DNA from: Primula veris
Taxonomy: Eukaryota; Streptophyta; Magnoliopsida; Ericales; Primulaceae
NCBI GenBank assembly: GCA_963682055.1
Contig: OY821742.1
Span: forward strand, 1,321,316-1,385,315
Length of the DNA: 64,000 nt
Direction: 5' to 3'
Shown: positions 1 to 10,871 of the stretch, piece after piece
How positions within the stretch are numbered: the stretch's first letter is position 1
How the letters are laid out: each line of letters starts with the position of its first letter
Made by a program: the position numbers and the translations under genes
Notes under the pieces: generated by a model
The model's input: the letters and a program-made list of their open reading frames with translations, nothing else
Databases searched by the model: none
What the model was told of the DNA's origin: nothing

Positions 1-108
1 GGTTTATTACTGCGTTATTCTATTTTGATTTTGAACACGTAACATATCTACAGTCCTCCATTCACAAATTAATTCTATCTTACTTAATGAAAGATTGATA
101 TATTGCAG

Positions 109-1265
109 GGTTCGGTATCGGGGGTGACTACCCACTCTCCGCAACGATCATGTCTGAATACGCAAATAAAAGGACACGTGGTGCATTTATAGCCGCCGTT
201 TTTGCCATGCAAGGTGTCGGAATAATTTTTGCAGGGCTCGTTTCTATGACCCTTTCTAGTATATTCCTAGCAAGATATAGGGGGCCATCATTTGAAAAAG
301 ACCCGGTTAATTCCACGGAGCGTGAGGCCGATTTTATGTGGAGAATTGTTTTAATGATAGGGGCAATACCCGCTGCGGCGACATATTATTGGAGAACGAA
401 AATGCCCGAGACAGGGCGTTACACAGCCCTAATCCAGGGAAATGCGAAACAAGCCGCGACAGATATGGGTATGGTTCTTGATATCGAAATTAATGTCGAT
501 CAAGAAAAAGTGGAAAACTTTAAGGCTTCAAATAGCTACTCGATATTATCAAGAGAATTTTTCAACAGGCATGGTATGCATTTAATCGGTACTACGACTA
601 CATGGTTTTTATTAGATATCGCATTTTATAGCCAAAATCTAGCCCAAAAGGACATTTTTCCAGCTTTCGGCCTAACACAAAAACCTGATCAAGTGAGCGC
701 TTTACTCGAAGTTTTTCAAACTGCAAAGGCCCAATTCATCATAGCCCTATTCGGAACTTTCCCGGGCTATTGGTTTACCGTCTTTTTTATCGAAAAGATT
801 GGGCGGTTCTATATACAGCTTATGGGTTTTTTTATGATGTCTCTATTTATGCTCATTATGGGTATAAAATACGAGGCTTTAAGAGAGAAAGAGAATCGGG
901 GGTACTTTGCTGTTATATACGGACTGACGTTCTTTTTTGCGAATTTCGGACCGAATAGCACGACTTTCGTGCTTCCGGCTGAGTTGTTCCCAACGCGACT
1001 TAGGTCGACGTGTCATGCCCTAAGCGCCGCGGCAGGAAAGGCGGGGGCCATGGTCGGCGCTTTTGGGGTGCAAAGCTACACATTAAGCGGCAATTTAAAG
1101 AAAATAAAAAATGCTATGATATTCTTGGCTTTTACCAACTTGCTAGGGTTTTGTTTCACATTTTTGGTATGTGAAACAAAAGGAAGATCACTCGAGGAGA
1201 TATCGGGCGAAGATGGTGGTGAAGGTGGGACTCCGGTGACTGAGAAACCGACAGAAAGGGACTAA
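109..1265 (+). CDS. PHT1: PHT1-family inorganic phosphate:H+ symporter, 3' exon (5' part outside window)
   Basis: Plasma-membrane proton-coupled phosphate transporter of the major facilitator superfamily. The exon opens after a TTGCAG acceptor ending at 108, with the first codon split across the intron, and encodes 384 full residues to the TAA at 1265. The PHT1 signature [13 protein letters not shown] lies at the very start. Residues that bind phosphate and protons in fungal PiPT are recognisable: Tyr in GGDYPLS, Gln in FAMQG, Trp/Asp/Tyr in [12 protein letters not shown], Asn in NFGPNSTTF and Lys in AAAGKAGAM. The family C-terminus [14 protein letters not shown] is intact. PHT1 proteins are about 530 residues, so roughly the first 150 (TM1 to about TM4) lie left of the window. 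There is no frameshift or internal stop, so the gene looks functional. The family is usually induced by phosphate starvation, but the promoter is not in view. The ATG at 150 is internal, not the start. Confidence 0.96.
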
Positions 1266-1316
1266 GATGCCTCATGGGAGTAAAGGGTGGGAGGACATAA
1301 CGGTTATTTTGGATTG

Positions 1317-1405
1317 TTATATGCAACGTTATCTTTTTACACTGCTATAATGTATAACAGAAATAACTAACTCTTGATAGCAGTATAAAAAGTGTGGTTG
1401 CATGA
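1317..1405 (+). other. Imperfect hairpin in the PHT1 3' UTR region
   Basis: Arms 1321-1348 and 1377-1403 pair as an 8-bp base (ATGCAAC...) and a stem of about 15 bp (TTTTTACACTGCTAT against its near complement), separated by a small asymmetric bulge, with a loop of about 28 nt. It begins about 55 nt after the PHT1 stop codon, so it is probably transcribed in the 3' UTR. It could be an mRNA stability or 3'-end element, or a remnant of a small inverted-repeat transposon. Function is inferred only from position. Confidence 0.5.
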
Positions 1406-2136
1406 AATAGTCAGAGATAATTGTTTTTTCCGGGGAATTGAAAAATAAGGGAAAATTATGCTAAATAAATGGGCAAGATATATTATTGCTTTGGTATAGA
1501 GTTTGTGTAATATATTTTCTTTTTTTTGAAGCTACAGTTGTGTATGAATATAAGTTGCTTGTTGTTGATGTTATAAACTTAATTTCATGTGAAAAAAATA
1601 ATATAAGTTTTTTGGTTTCAATAATCTCTAACCAAAGTTTGCAATTCATATTTCTTGTAGCGATTTATTAATATAATCTTATTACAATTTCGATGTGAAG
1701 TGGTATTTTTAATTAAGTATTTTGGTTAACCGATGATTTCCAAAGAAATAGAGAGCAATCAGATTAATTAAGTATTTTTTAAAATATTATATCTTTTTTA
1801 AAGATGTATTAAAAGGCAAAGCCTACTTTTTTATAATTGCTCAAATACTCATGTATACAGTTTTTTCTTAAAGAAAAAAAAAAGTTGTAAAAACAACCTA
1901 ATCAGTGATAAAGGAAATGATATATACAACTTTACAAGTAATCTCGTGATTATTATTCAACGTTCATAGGCGAAAATAGGTAGATTAACATATAATTATG
2001 TCTAATTACGCTTAATCACTTAATCACGCATAATCCATCACATGTATGTGATTCGTCTAACACCTAATATCAACATAGTTATTATTCCTTCTCGCCATTG
2101 TGTCGGAGCAGTGTTTACATTAATAGAGTATTGCGA
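1406..2136. other. AT-rich intergenic DNA downstream of PHT1
   Basis: No coding potential or recognisable repeat is seen. It probably contains the end of the PHT1 3' UTR and its polyadenylation region; AATAAA-like strings are frequent but not diagnostic in DNA this AT-rich. Confidence 0.5.
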
Positions 2137-2335
2137 CTCCATCCGTTCCTATTTATTTGTACTATATGATATTATATGCAGCGATCGGGTTATAACATTA
2201 ACATGTATCAAAATTATCGAAATAATTTTTTTTTTAAATTAATCTTATAATTTAATATTTGAACCGTATGATTAATTTTTTTTTAAATAATAATTTCACT
2301 AGACGAGAATTTTCATGTAAAATATTATAAACCGA
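2137..2335. mobile_element. Degenerate Stowaway-like MITE (family S1)
   Basis: The left end CTCCATCCGTTCC matches the left terminus of the intact S1 element at 46968-47202. The family's internal blocks (ATCAAAATTATCGAAAT and a degenerate 'aatttaatatttgaac') follow. The right terminus is eroded. Confidence 0.6.
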
Positions 2336-2564
2336 AAAAAATTCTAAGTTGCATTAGGATAATTTGGTATCTTAACCTATATTGCATACAGTAATATACG
2401 GATTTGAAAAAAGTTAAAAGTTTAATATATCAATATCAATAAATTTAATAGTACAATACAATAAATTGAAACACACAACGATTAAATATACTAAAAATAT
2501 ATTTATTTTAATATAAATTATTAACCGATCAAAATTGCACTCATTAAAATATACAAAACTACTA

Positions 2565-2800
2565 CATCCGTTCCAAAATAAGTGTACTGCTTCGAAATCC
2601 GTGTTATTTAATGATTTGAAAGAATTTTGGTAAAAACTCAACAAAAAAACATTAAAAAATCAACAAAAATTACTTTTTAATTAAAATGTGAGGTTTTGAG
2701 TATAATTTGATACGTTTAAACTAACAAAAAGTTATTTTTTTTTTAAATCAAAAAGATAAAATTTACTAAAAAAGGAAAGCTGACACTTATTTTGGGACGT
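2565..2800. mobile_element. Stowaway-like MITE, second family (S2)
   Basis: It begins CATCCGTTCCAAAATAAGTG after a TA and ends CACTTATTTTGGGACG, an inverted terminal repeat typical of Tc1/mariner-derived MITEs. There is no coding capacity. The interior differs from S1. Exact ends are uncertain. Confidence 0.6.
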
Positions 2801-2847
2801 CCCAAAAATGAATAAAAGACATTTATTTATGTACGTATTATTCTTTT

Positions 2848-3112
2848 GTGAGGAACAAACTTATAAGGCTGGATTTTTCGACTATAACAATTCTTTTTTC
2901 ACGCAAAAACCGTAATTTCAAAGTACAAACCGTAATTCAGAATAACGGTTTACTTTCTCTTTTTTTTTAAATCTTTTTTTTTTGGTGAAAAATAAAATAA
3001 AAAGGTAAACCGTAAATCAGAATTGCGGTTTGTAATTAGTATTTACGATTTTGTCGTGAAAACATATTTTTTGCAGTCGAAAAATACAACCTCCAAACTT
3101 GTTCACACACGT
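2848..3112. mobile_element. Foldback MITE with arms of about 55 bp
   Basis: The left arm runs from about 2849 and contains TGGATTTTTCGACT; the right arm ends near 3112 and contains AGTCGAAAAATAC, its inverse. Further inverted blocks (AAACCGTAATTC against AATTGCGGTTTG) continue towards the centre. No target duplication could be assigned. Confidence 0.55.
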
Positions 3113-5061
3113 TACAAATCTCTCTCTCTATATATTTATAATGTGTGTAAGCATTTTCGGTTTTGCGAAAACATCTGTTAAAGTTAAAGAAATTGGAGGC
3201 ATCTTGGGAAATGCTGCTTTGGTTTGCTATCAGCATGCTGGCTTTGGTGCATTTTCATCAGACGGGATGGGATCAAGAACAGGTACTTGCTAGGCTTTCC
3301 TGAAGAAAATGTTTCTTACATTTTTACATTAAAAATGTCAGGAAAAATCATCGGTTAGAGGACACACCATCGACCAATCCTTTTGTATGTTTTTGGATTT
3401 TTAGGTGTTTGAAGAGGCTGAAATTCGAATGAATACACGAGTGAATATCTTAGGTTATGCCACGGTTTTAGAAGTGCTTATGAAAGTGTTATCTTCTTGT
3501 TTTCGCTTTCGTTCCTTATTGTCCTGGTTTTAGTTGTATATAGTCTCATTTTAATCTATTACATTTTTTCCCCGAATGTTAACCATAGTCGTTTCAAAGA
3601 GCATGTTTATCGTTTATCTCGAAAGGCAAATCGTCATGTTGTGGCTTTATTGGGCTCGTTATCCAAAATCTAAATTTCATCCTTTATACTTTAAGCCTTC
3701 TATTGTATATGTTTAGAATCAAGACAATTAACCATGGACCCGACCCCTCTAACTGAAAAAAAAAAAAAAAAACTTGAGAAAAGCTCTTCCTAATAGCTAT
3801 ATGGCTCGAAGTGGTAACCCGCTAATTGGACCTAAAACCATGACCTTGCTTTATTCTAAAAGGCAGATTTTAAAACATTCCGCATCCCTTGGTGTTCAAC
3901 TTTCGATATCTATCGTTAGTGTCTTAGGAGGTTCCCAGTGTCAGGTTTGGAGCAACCGTACCGATTTATTTACATTTTTTCTCATATTTAAGCTAATTAG
4001 CATTATTTTTGTATTTTTAGGATAACAGTTGAATTTTATTCATTTTTCAGCTTTTCTATTAAATTTCTTATCATAACTAAATATTACTGTATTTTAATAT
4101 ACTTCTATCAAATTTTTTTAAGCCAAATTAATTTACTAGAGCAAACACATTAAATAACTTATAGGTTTCCTCGTATTTAAATTAAAAAGTAAACTTTTAC
4201 AATTTATAAGAAAACGTTTTGTTTTATATAAATTATCAGTTTTTTTTATCAATTTCTCTATCACAACTATACAACTTATCTTTTTGTTATTTTATTAATT
4301 TATATGTGAAAATTACAAATAAAGGAAAGAGAATAGAGAAAAGTAAATAAATTATTATTTTAATTATAAGTAAACATCTTGATCGCTTATATTTGAGAGA
4401 TATTTGATATAATGTATATTTAAGTTAATAGATAAGGAAACTGATGCGTGTACAATTTTAAAACAATCTGTTTATATTTAAGATAAATCGTTGATATTGT
4501 GATATAACAGAACTGATGCGGTTGCAGTTTCGACGCAATGTATATCCTTGAATCGGTCTATGTTGAATATTATATACTACTACAGTATATAATAATAAAT
4601 TGATGATGATGTACAAGTAAACATTGTTTGAAAGATTATTCAGAATTCATTGAGTTTTCTACTCTTGGCAAAACAAATTAACATAAAGCTAGAACAAGGG
4701 AAAAGTTGTTTTGAACAACCAAAAAAAGGTTAAATTTTAATTTAATTAGCTGTCCAAAGTCACTAGGAAAATCATATAGTCTTAGATTAAAAATTGCTAA
4801 CATGCAAGCTATACACAAGTCAAATAAATGTTCGAAGTGTAAAAATGTCTTGTGAGTTCATACCCATATGACTTATTTTTCCATTTGGTAGTCCAAAAAC
4901 AAGGAAAAACACGTTAGACAAAATGTCACTTAGACCAACTTTTTATGGTCTCCTGTTAGTCCTTTTAGCAATTAAAAAATAGACAATTATATATAATCCC
5001 ATTTTTGTGGACACCTTTTCAAACCATTAATATAATTCTCCACCACTAAATTGCACATCAC
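3113..5061. other. Gene-free interval with a poly(A) tract
   Basis: Short open frames occur but show no family motif, no plausible splice context and no consistent frame. A 17-A run at 3756-3772 could be the tail of an old retroposed copy, but no flanking duplication was found. From about 4020 to 4990 the DNA is featureless AT-rich sequence. Confidence 0.4.
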
Positions 5062-5294
5062 AAACAAGGCTGCTACAGATATCCGTGCACTTACTTGCGG
5101 TAATAATTGGAGTTTTTGCTGGAGCCCGAGATCGACAAATGTCCCGGCAAATTGTCTAGCGAATCATGCTAGAATAGCTTATGATAATTCCTGTTATTTT
5201 GACGTACCGGACCATTTTTGGTCCTTATTGTGTAATGACTTAATTTAATGAAAGTATCCATTTTATTTAAAAAAAACAAAAACAAGGCTGCTAC
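5062..5294 (+). mobile_element. 5'-truncated LINE tail with 15-bp target duplication
   Basis: A short non-LTR retrotransposon insertion. The 15-bp direct repeat AAACAAGGCTGCTAC occurs at 5062-5076 and 5280-5294. Between them is the C-terminal end of an RNase H-like domain (SFCWSPRSTNVPANCLANHA, stop at 5246-5248), a short 3' UTR and an A-rich tail at 5269-5282. The pattern of hydrophobic strand, 'PR..N.PAN.LANHA' helix and a Trp-containing tail ending in Asp-Leu-Ile fits the end of plant LINE ORF2. Extreme 5' truncation, poly(A) and a target-site duplication are the hallmarks of target-primed reverse transcription. The exact duplication suggests a fairly recent insertion. Confidence 0.85.
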
Positions 5295-5399
5295 TTTTTT
5301 AAAAGTCAAATTATATTATTATTTGTGAGAAGAGATGTTTAATTAGCCATATAGATAAAGATGATTAGCTAGTGCCACATCTAAATTAAATTAGAAATT

Positions 5400-5563
5400 C
5401 ACTACAAAATAATGTTTGATTTAGTGAGAATCAAAATTTGTCACAAGTCTGTCATTAATTTAAAAAGTTATCATAAATCTGTCACAAATTGACTAAACTG
5501 TCACAAAGCCGTTACAAAAACCGTCACTAATCCCGTCGTTGTTTCAGTATTTTTTTTGTAGTG
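5400..5563 (+). mobile_element. CACTA-type MITE with intact ends and 3-bp target duplication
   Basis: A 164-bp element with termini CACTACAAAAT and TTTTTGTAGTG in perfect inversion, flanked by the trinucleotide ATT on both sides (5397-5399 and 5564-5566). Both features are diagnostic of the CACTA (En/Spm) superfamily. The interior carries repeated TGTCACAAA-type words, probably subterminal transposase-binding repeats. Non-coding, so mobilised in trans. Confidence 0.9.
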
Positions 5564-5614
5564 ATTGGATCTTCTTCATTAGTAAGAATACCTCTTATTC
5601 TCCTAAAAATATTA

Positions 5615-5854
5615 CTCCATCCGTTCTCATTTGATTGTCCACTACGAAACTACGTGCAATTTTGACCGGCTTATAACTTGTTTCAAAATTGTCGAAATAA
5701 TTTTTTTAAAAATCTAATCATAAAATTTAACATTTGAACTATATCATCAACTTTTGAAAATTTTCATTTCGACAATTTTGACCTGATACAAGTTCTTGGT
5801 TGGTCAAAATTACACGTAATTTCGTAATGGACAATTAAATAGAAACGGAGAGAG
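5615..5854. mobile_element. Stowaway-like MITE S1, complete copy
   Basis: A 240-bp element flanked by TA on both sides, with ends CTCCATCCGTTCTC and AGAAACGGAGAGAG. It shares the whole interior with the reference copy at 46968-47202, including the inverted blocks built around GACCGG and AAAATTGTCGAAAT. Confidence 0.85.
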
Positions 5855-5856
5855 TA

Positions 5857-7998
5857 TTAATAGAAAACGACACATCCGAAAATGATATCTCACTCGATAA
5901 TAATACCAAAAAGCAAATACAAAATTGTCCAGTTATATTGATACTTTGCCAATAAACATGTGTTATAAACTGTATTTAGATTGAACATTTTTTTGAACAA
6001 GAAGAGACAAGTGCCCTTGCCATCTGCGTAATAAAATTTAGAATTCTTGATCTTTTTTAGTTAAATATTTTGTTTATTTGTTGACTACTTAAAATTTGTT
6101 TTACAAATATATACTACCACTACCATATTAATTAGTAACTTATTTGGCACGCACTATCCTTATTTTCCATACAGTTTATCGAAAATGTATACTTTTGACC
6201 TACTTTACATTACTTATCAATTAATTACTATATTTCATATGTTTTCTTTGACTTCGGGTTTTACAAATGGTACCTGTACAAGGCAAAATAAAAGTATAAT
6301 TAATCATATTCGAATAATAACTTTCTGTATCTGTAAAATCTAGGTAACACACCTGAAATGTTAGTATGGTATTATATCATTGTGAAATACTTAAATTCTA
6401 ATAGTGTTACTCCCTTTCAGAATTTTCAACCACATACCAGTTGAGCCCATAATTACAAGGTAATTAAGGTGTTATAAAGTATAATACATGGACCCTAAGA
6501 ACTGAAAAAATTCTATGTATTTTAATCAAAATGTTTAAATTTTAGTGTTTTAACCCCTCATTCCGTAAAATAACTTTATATAAGGTATACAAAAATTTAT
6601 ATAGAAAATCAGCCCCCACATTCCGTAATACTGGTTCCGTCACTGCTACGTAAAGAAGACGCTGGAAAATGTTGTTCTTCATTTGTACATATTGTATTGT
6701 GCTAATAGAGAAGCGAAAAAATCAACTCACCAACTTACATGTTATAACTGAACACTGATGAGGCTAACAAATCGACAGTTAGAAGCGAAACGTTACCAAC
6801 TCAGGTCGGCCCATGCTAGCATAGTAGCATATCACAAGAATTCTACCGACTACTTGAATGCATCGTACGTCTTATATAGTTTAACTGACCAAGGGGTATG
6901 ATTTGTTGCGAAAAGGACGAGGAACAAAACTTAACTACAACTAAGAAAACCTAAGGGGTTTAATATGCAGCCTTTTGCACCCTGAACAACTCTCGGATGC
7001 CCTCAAACGATCGGTTGGAGTGCCATGACTCCCGCGAAAATATGGCTGGTAAAACTAGCCAGCTTCTGCAATCTTGTACTTCGACGTTCGTTGACAAACA
7101 TTTCGATAACCCTCCAACAAATGATGACGAACGACTAAGAGTACTAAAGTGGTTCAAGCGATCTCTAATGCACGTTATTCATTATTTACAAACTCTTAGG
7201 ACATACCGTTAACCGTAATAATGAACATTCATTGTCATATATAAACGGTTACAGTACAACAGTTCATGTTAAAACGTGATTTTCTTCTATATAGATTTAG
7301 TCGACCGAAATGTGAATTAAGAATATAAGATGTCAAGATATGATTTGTTGTTTGGGTTAAATCTATTAGTTTCCTTAATGTTTTGGATTGTCGGTATAAT
7401 ATTAGTTGTTCAATTCTTATAATCACAGGGTTGAATTATAAATATTTATAATGTAGTTGTTAGTTGGTGAACTATTTGTGAGCGATGGATTCTATTTCAA
7501 CCAATAATAAGAATTCAATTTTCTATCTATTTATTCTTCGTTTTGCCTCACTAAACAATGACAAATTTGCCAAATTTGACATGAGAAGTAGTTACAAAAA
7601 TCAATTTTTTTAATCTTTTAGATTTCAATATTTTATCAAGTGGTCAGATGCTTTTCTTGTAAAGTAAAATATTGCAAAGTTAAAAAACGAAAACAAACTG
7701 CTTACTCAATATGGATATGAAATCTTTTACCAAATTTAAATATAAGCAATATTAATATAAACAAACTTAAAAAAAAATTGAGTCCGTTAAATTTTATCAA
7801 AATTTTTGAAAAATACTCTCATTCTATTCTAATAATTATCAATGTACTTAATCTAATTAATTAACAATTTGTCATCACTACATTTTCCTAATTACGGATG
7901 CAACCGAAATTAATTAACAATTCATTTTAACATGTATAACTATGATAAATAATACAAAATCTTATATCATTATGCGTCTCATCCCGTAAATTGTATTA
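5857..7998. other. Gene-free AT-rich interval
   Basis: No supported gene. A patch at about 6640-7210 is less AT-rich and open on both strands for about 65-70 codons, but neither translation resembles a family I recognise. It may be a remnant of a dead gene or transposon. The rest (5857-6640 and 7210-7998) is plain AT-rich sequence. Confidence 0.4.
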
Positions 7999-8002
7999 GT
8001 AT

Positions 8003-8061
8003 GTACATATTCTAACCTAACCTATATACCAAAAAAAAAAAAAAAAAAAAAGTACATATTC
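8003..8061 (+). mobile_element. Micro-retroinsertion: 18 nt plus 21 A's with a 10-bp target duplication
   Basis: The direct repeat GTACATATTC occurs at 8003-8012 and 8052-8061. Between the copies lie only TAACCTAACCTATATACC and an uninterrupted run of 21 A (8031-8051). Tail plus duplication is the signature of LINE machinery acting on an almost completely truncated template. The unbroken A-run suggests a young event. Confidence 0.65.
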
Positions 8062-8320
8062 ATATCCAAAATGGAGTAAGCTAGCATGAGTAGATGATGT
8101 GTGTGCAAGTTGAGAAATGCGGCTAAAATAAAAGCAAACTAATTAATACTATGCTACAAATTAATATTATAAGTAGGGGGACCATAATAAACAGTAGAAT
8201 AGATTTTGTATAAAGATTTGGTTTTTTTGACACATTAATAAGTTGCATTAAAAACACACTCTGCTCCCAAAAAAAAAAAAGTTCCCAGTGTGACAGACAT
8301 AAACACAATCTAACGTAGTC

Positions 8321-8883
8321 AAGTCTAGGATTTGACTTTTTTTACCGATTTGTACCAACCGATCGATTTTCAAACCGAACCAAACAAGTTGATACCGAAA
8401 ATTCGGTATACCGACTTTTCGGTACGGTACAATCGAACCGAACTTTAAAAGTCGGTTCGGTTTCGGTATTCATTTCGTATGTTTGGTACAATATCAAACC
8501 GAACCAAATATTAAAATTATAAAATATATATAAATTTACGTATAGTTATAAATTACAAATAAATTGTATTATAGTTTATTTTAATTTTTCTCACGACTTA
8601 CTTTCCTATTTACGAAGCCAAATACAATCGTTAAAGCAACAAATATAAGAATAGTTGTACATATTTTAATTTTTACAAACTTTTTTGCTATTTTATTGTT
8701 ATCAAGAATTATTTTTTAATAATAATAATGTTTCGGTATAAAACGGAAAACCGAACCGTATCGAACCGAAAAAGTCGGTTACCGAACTTTCGGTAACCGA
8801 CTTTTTCGGTTCGGTTATGGTATAATTTTTTTCAAACCAAACAAGTTCGGTTCGGTATTGATATATGGTAAAAAAAAGTCTAG
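8321..8883. mobile_element. Non-autonomous hAT-like foldback element (family H), 547 bp
   Basis: The 8-bp direct repeat AAGTCTAG at 8321-8328 and 8876-8883 brackets an element full of CCGAACCGAAA / TTTCGGTTCGG blocks arranged as inverted arms around an AT-rich core at about 8510-8750. An 8-bp target duplication is the hAT superfamily size. Four further copies of this 'ggttcggtt' family occur in the window. No transposase. Confidence 0.75.
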
Positions 8884-9195
8884 TCGGCTTTGCTATTCAA
8901 AACAACACCTATTTTTATTATTTTATTTCATTTCATTTCTCACCTGTTTTTCTAAGCTAAAAAGCCTGCGGCCGCAACTACTTTTGTACCTATATGTTCA
9001 CAATAACATTGATTTAATAGTAAAAAAAAGTATATAAAAATGAGGTACAATGAGAGACTATATACGTGTGTATGAAAACACCTACTCGTATTATTTTGTC
9101 TGGAAGTAGTAATAGGCACATATAATAAGTTTGTAAATGTGATGATGTTTGATATTAATAAGTTTGTAAATGTGTCTGATATTTATGCAATTTTG

Positions 9196-9530
9196 ATTAG
9201 GTTAATTAAAAATATTATCATTTATGATCACATTGATCAGAGTTATAGTGAAGAAATAATGATAAAGAGAAAATAAGATGTTAATTGCCCCTTTTTTTCA
9301 CTTAAAATTGTTGAGGTGAAAATCAGCTTATTAGACATCTTTTCTCGTTAAATAGTTTTAGCTTTGTAACCAAATTTGTTTTGTATTTCAGTTATATATT
9401 CGGTTTATTTTACCGGATTTATCCGGAACTTGCTATCATGGGGGAATGACCGATGTAAATAAGTATTTGTTACTATTGAATAATTAATGAATGGCCGGTC
9501 ATTTAAAAAAAATAAAATTAGGTTAATTAA
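9196..9530 (+). mobile_element. Truncated retroposon with 14-bp target duplication
   Basis: The direct repeat ATTAGGTTAATTAA occurs at 9196-9209 and 9517-9530. The insert of about 307 bp ends in an A-rich tail (about 9503-9517) preceded by a small inverted pair, GACCG and CGGTC, near the 3' end. It reads like the 3' UTR of a LINE, although no coding remnant is visible. The duplication is AT-rich, so chance is less excluded than for the 5.1-kb copy. Confidence 0.6.
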
Positions 9531-10809
9531 TGATGCGTTCTCAACTACGAAACGCACGGCCACTCATAAAGATCATGACCGGTTTTGTCGTAAGTCAAAT
9601 AAGTCAGTTAATTTAGGCGCTGGTCTCTCTAAATAGGCATATAAAAAAATAAAAATAAAACTATTTACTTTTAAGAAATAGGTTTTTTTATCCTGTTATA
9701 AAATTTTAATAAGAACATTTTGTTATATGATGGTCTGTTTGTGTAATGTAGAACACAATGTTTTGTGTTACTATGACATGGTTCAGATTTTGTAAATTAA
9801 ATGTGATTTTTTTTCGTCATGCAAGTTATGAATTTTTCGAATAAAGTTAAAAAATGCGTAAAAAGAAGTATGGATTAAGTGTTGAGAAGCGTCGGATCGA
9901 CCATGATAAAGATTGAAATAAAACTGAATCAAACTCATTAACAATTGAATATGTTTGTGAATTTTTTTTATCATTGCCACATTAATTTGATACGTGGTTA
10001 TGGTCATGAGTGGTTGAGTTGTGAAATTATCATTTCCGTTTTTTTATCTTCATTTCATACAAGATACAATATTTGTAGAGTCGGGTCGGGGCCTCGGGAT
10101 TAGATCGGGTCGGGATTGGGAGGCGGGATCTGGTCGGTTTTCGGGAATTTTTCCCATCCTTAACTGGTTCTGATTTGTTTAATGCTCAGTTACATATTAT
10201 ATTGTTCAGATGTTGTCATGTAAGTTTGTTTTGTATAATTTTATTTTAAGTTGTTTGCTTGTCGATACTTTTTTACGACCGAACGGTTTTCTATTGAAAT
10301 ACAATTACAAGTTTGATTTTCGATCTCAATCTAAACTTCATTTATGTTTATTGTTGAAAAACATATGTACACGACGGTAGTAAAACTTGATTATTATGAA
10401 AATTAAGTGTAATACTTTGCATGATATAATACTATGTTACGGTGCACTGACTCAAATGCCTTATTCGTCTGCATCATTTGGATGCTAGGACTAGACATAG
10501 AATCTTGTGATCCCGAAAAAAAATGTGTTTGGTTGCGTATTTTGTGTATGTATTCCCTATCCCGAACGGACTCCAAATGACCATTTACCATCATTTACAA
10601 AGCATTGTATAAATGGTATTGAAATTAGTCCGGACCGTGGTATTGTTATCTCGACTTTTATTTCGAAACTCATTCATAATCCCTACCGAATTGTTAATCT
10701 CGAGTCTAACCAAACATGACCTAGGATTTCGGTATGAAATGGAGTTAATTCCATATGGACTTTTTTTTTATTATTATTATACTATTTTAGCCACATACTT
10801 GCTCCATAC
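9531..10809. other. Gene-free interval with low-copy repeat patches
   Basis: A GGGTCGGG/TCGGGA-rich patch at about 10080-10150 resembles other plant subterminal repeat clusters. At about 10525-10715 a TGTTTGGTT start and AACCAAACA end in inverse orientation suggest a small MITE. No gene evidence. Confidence 0.4.
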
Positions 10810-10871
10810 AATCTAAGTACTAAATTTATCAATCTAAGTACTAAATTTATCAATCTAAGTACTAAATTTAG
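10810..10871. repeat. Tandem repeat, 3 x 21 bp
   Basis: The unit AATCTAAGTACTAAATTTAT plus C is repeated head to tail at 10810, 10831 and 10852; the third copy diverges in its last bases. Confidence 0.95.

Noticed and set aside
3036..3293. Possible small genes on both strands
   Set aside because: They overlap the end of a foldback MITE and have no conserved features or consistent frame.
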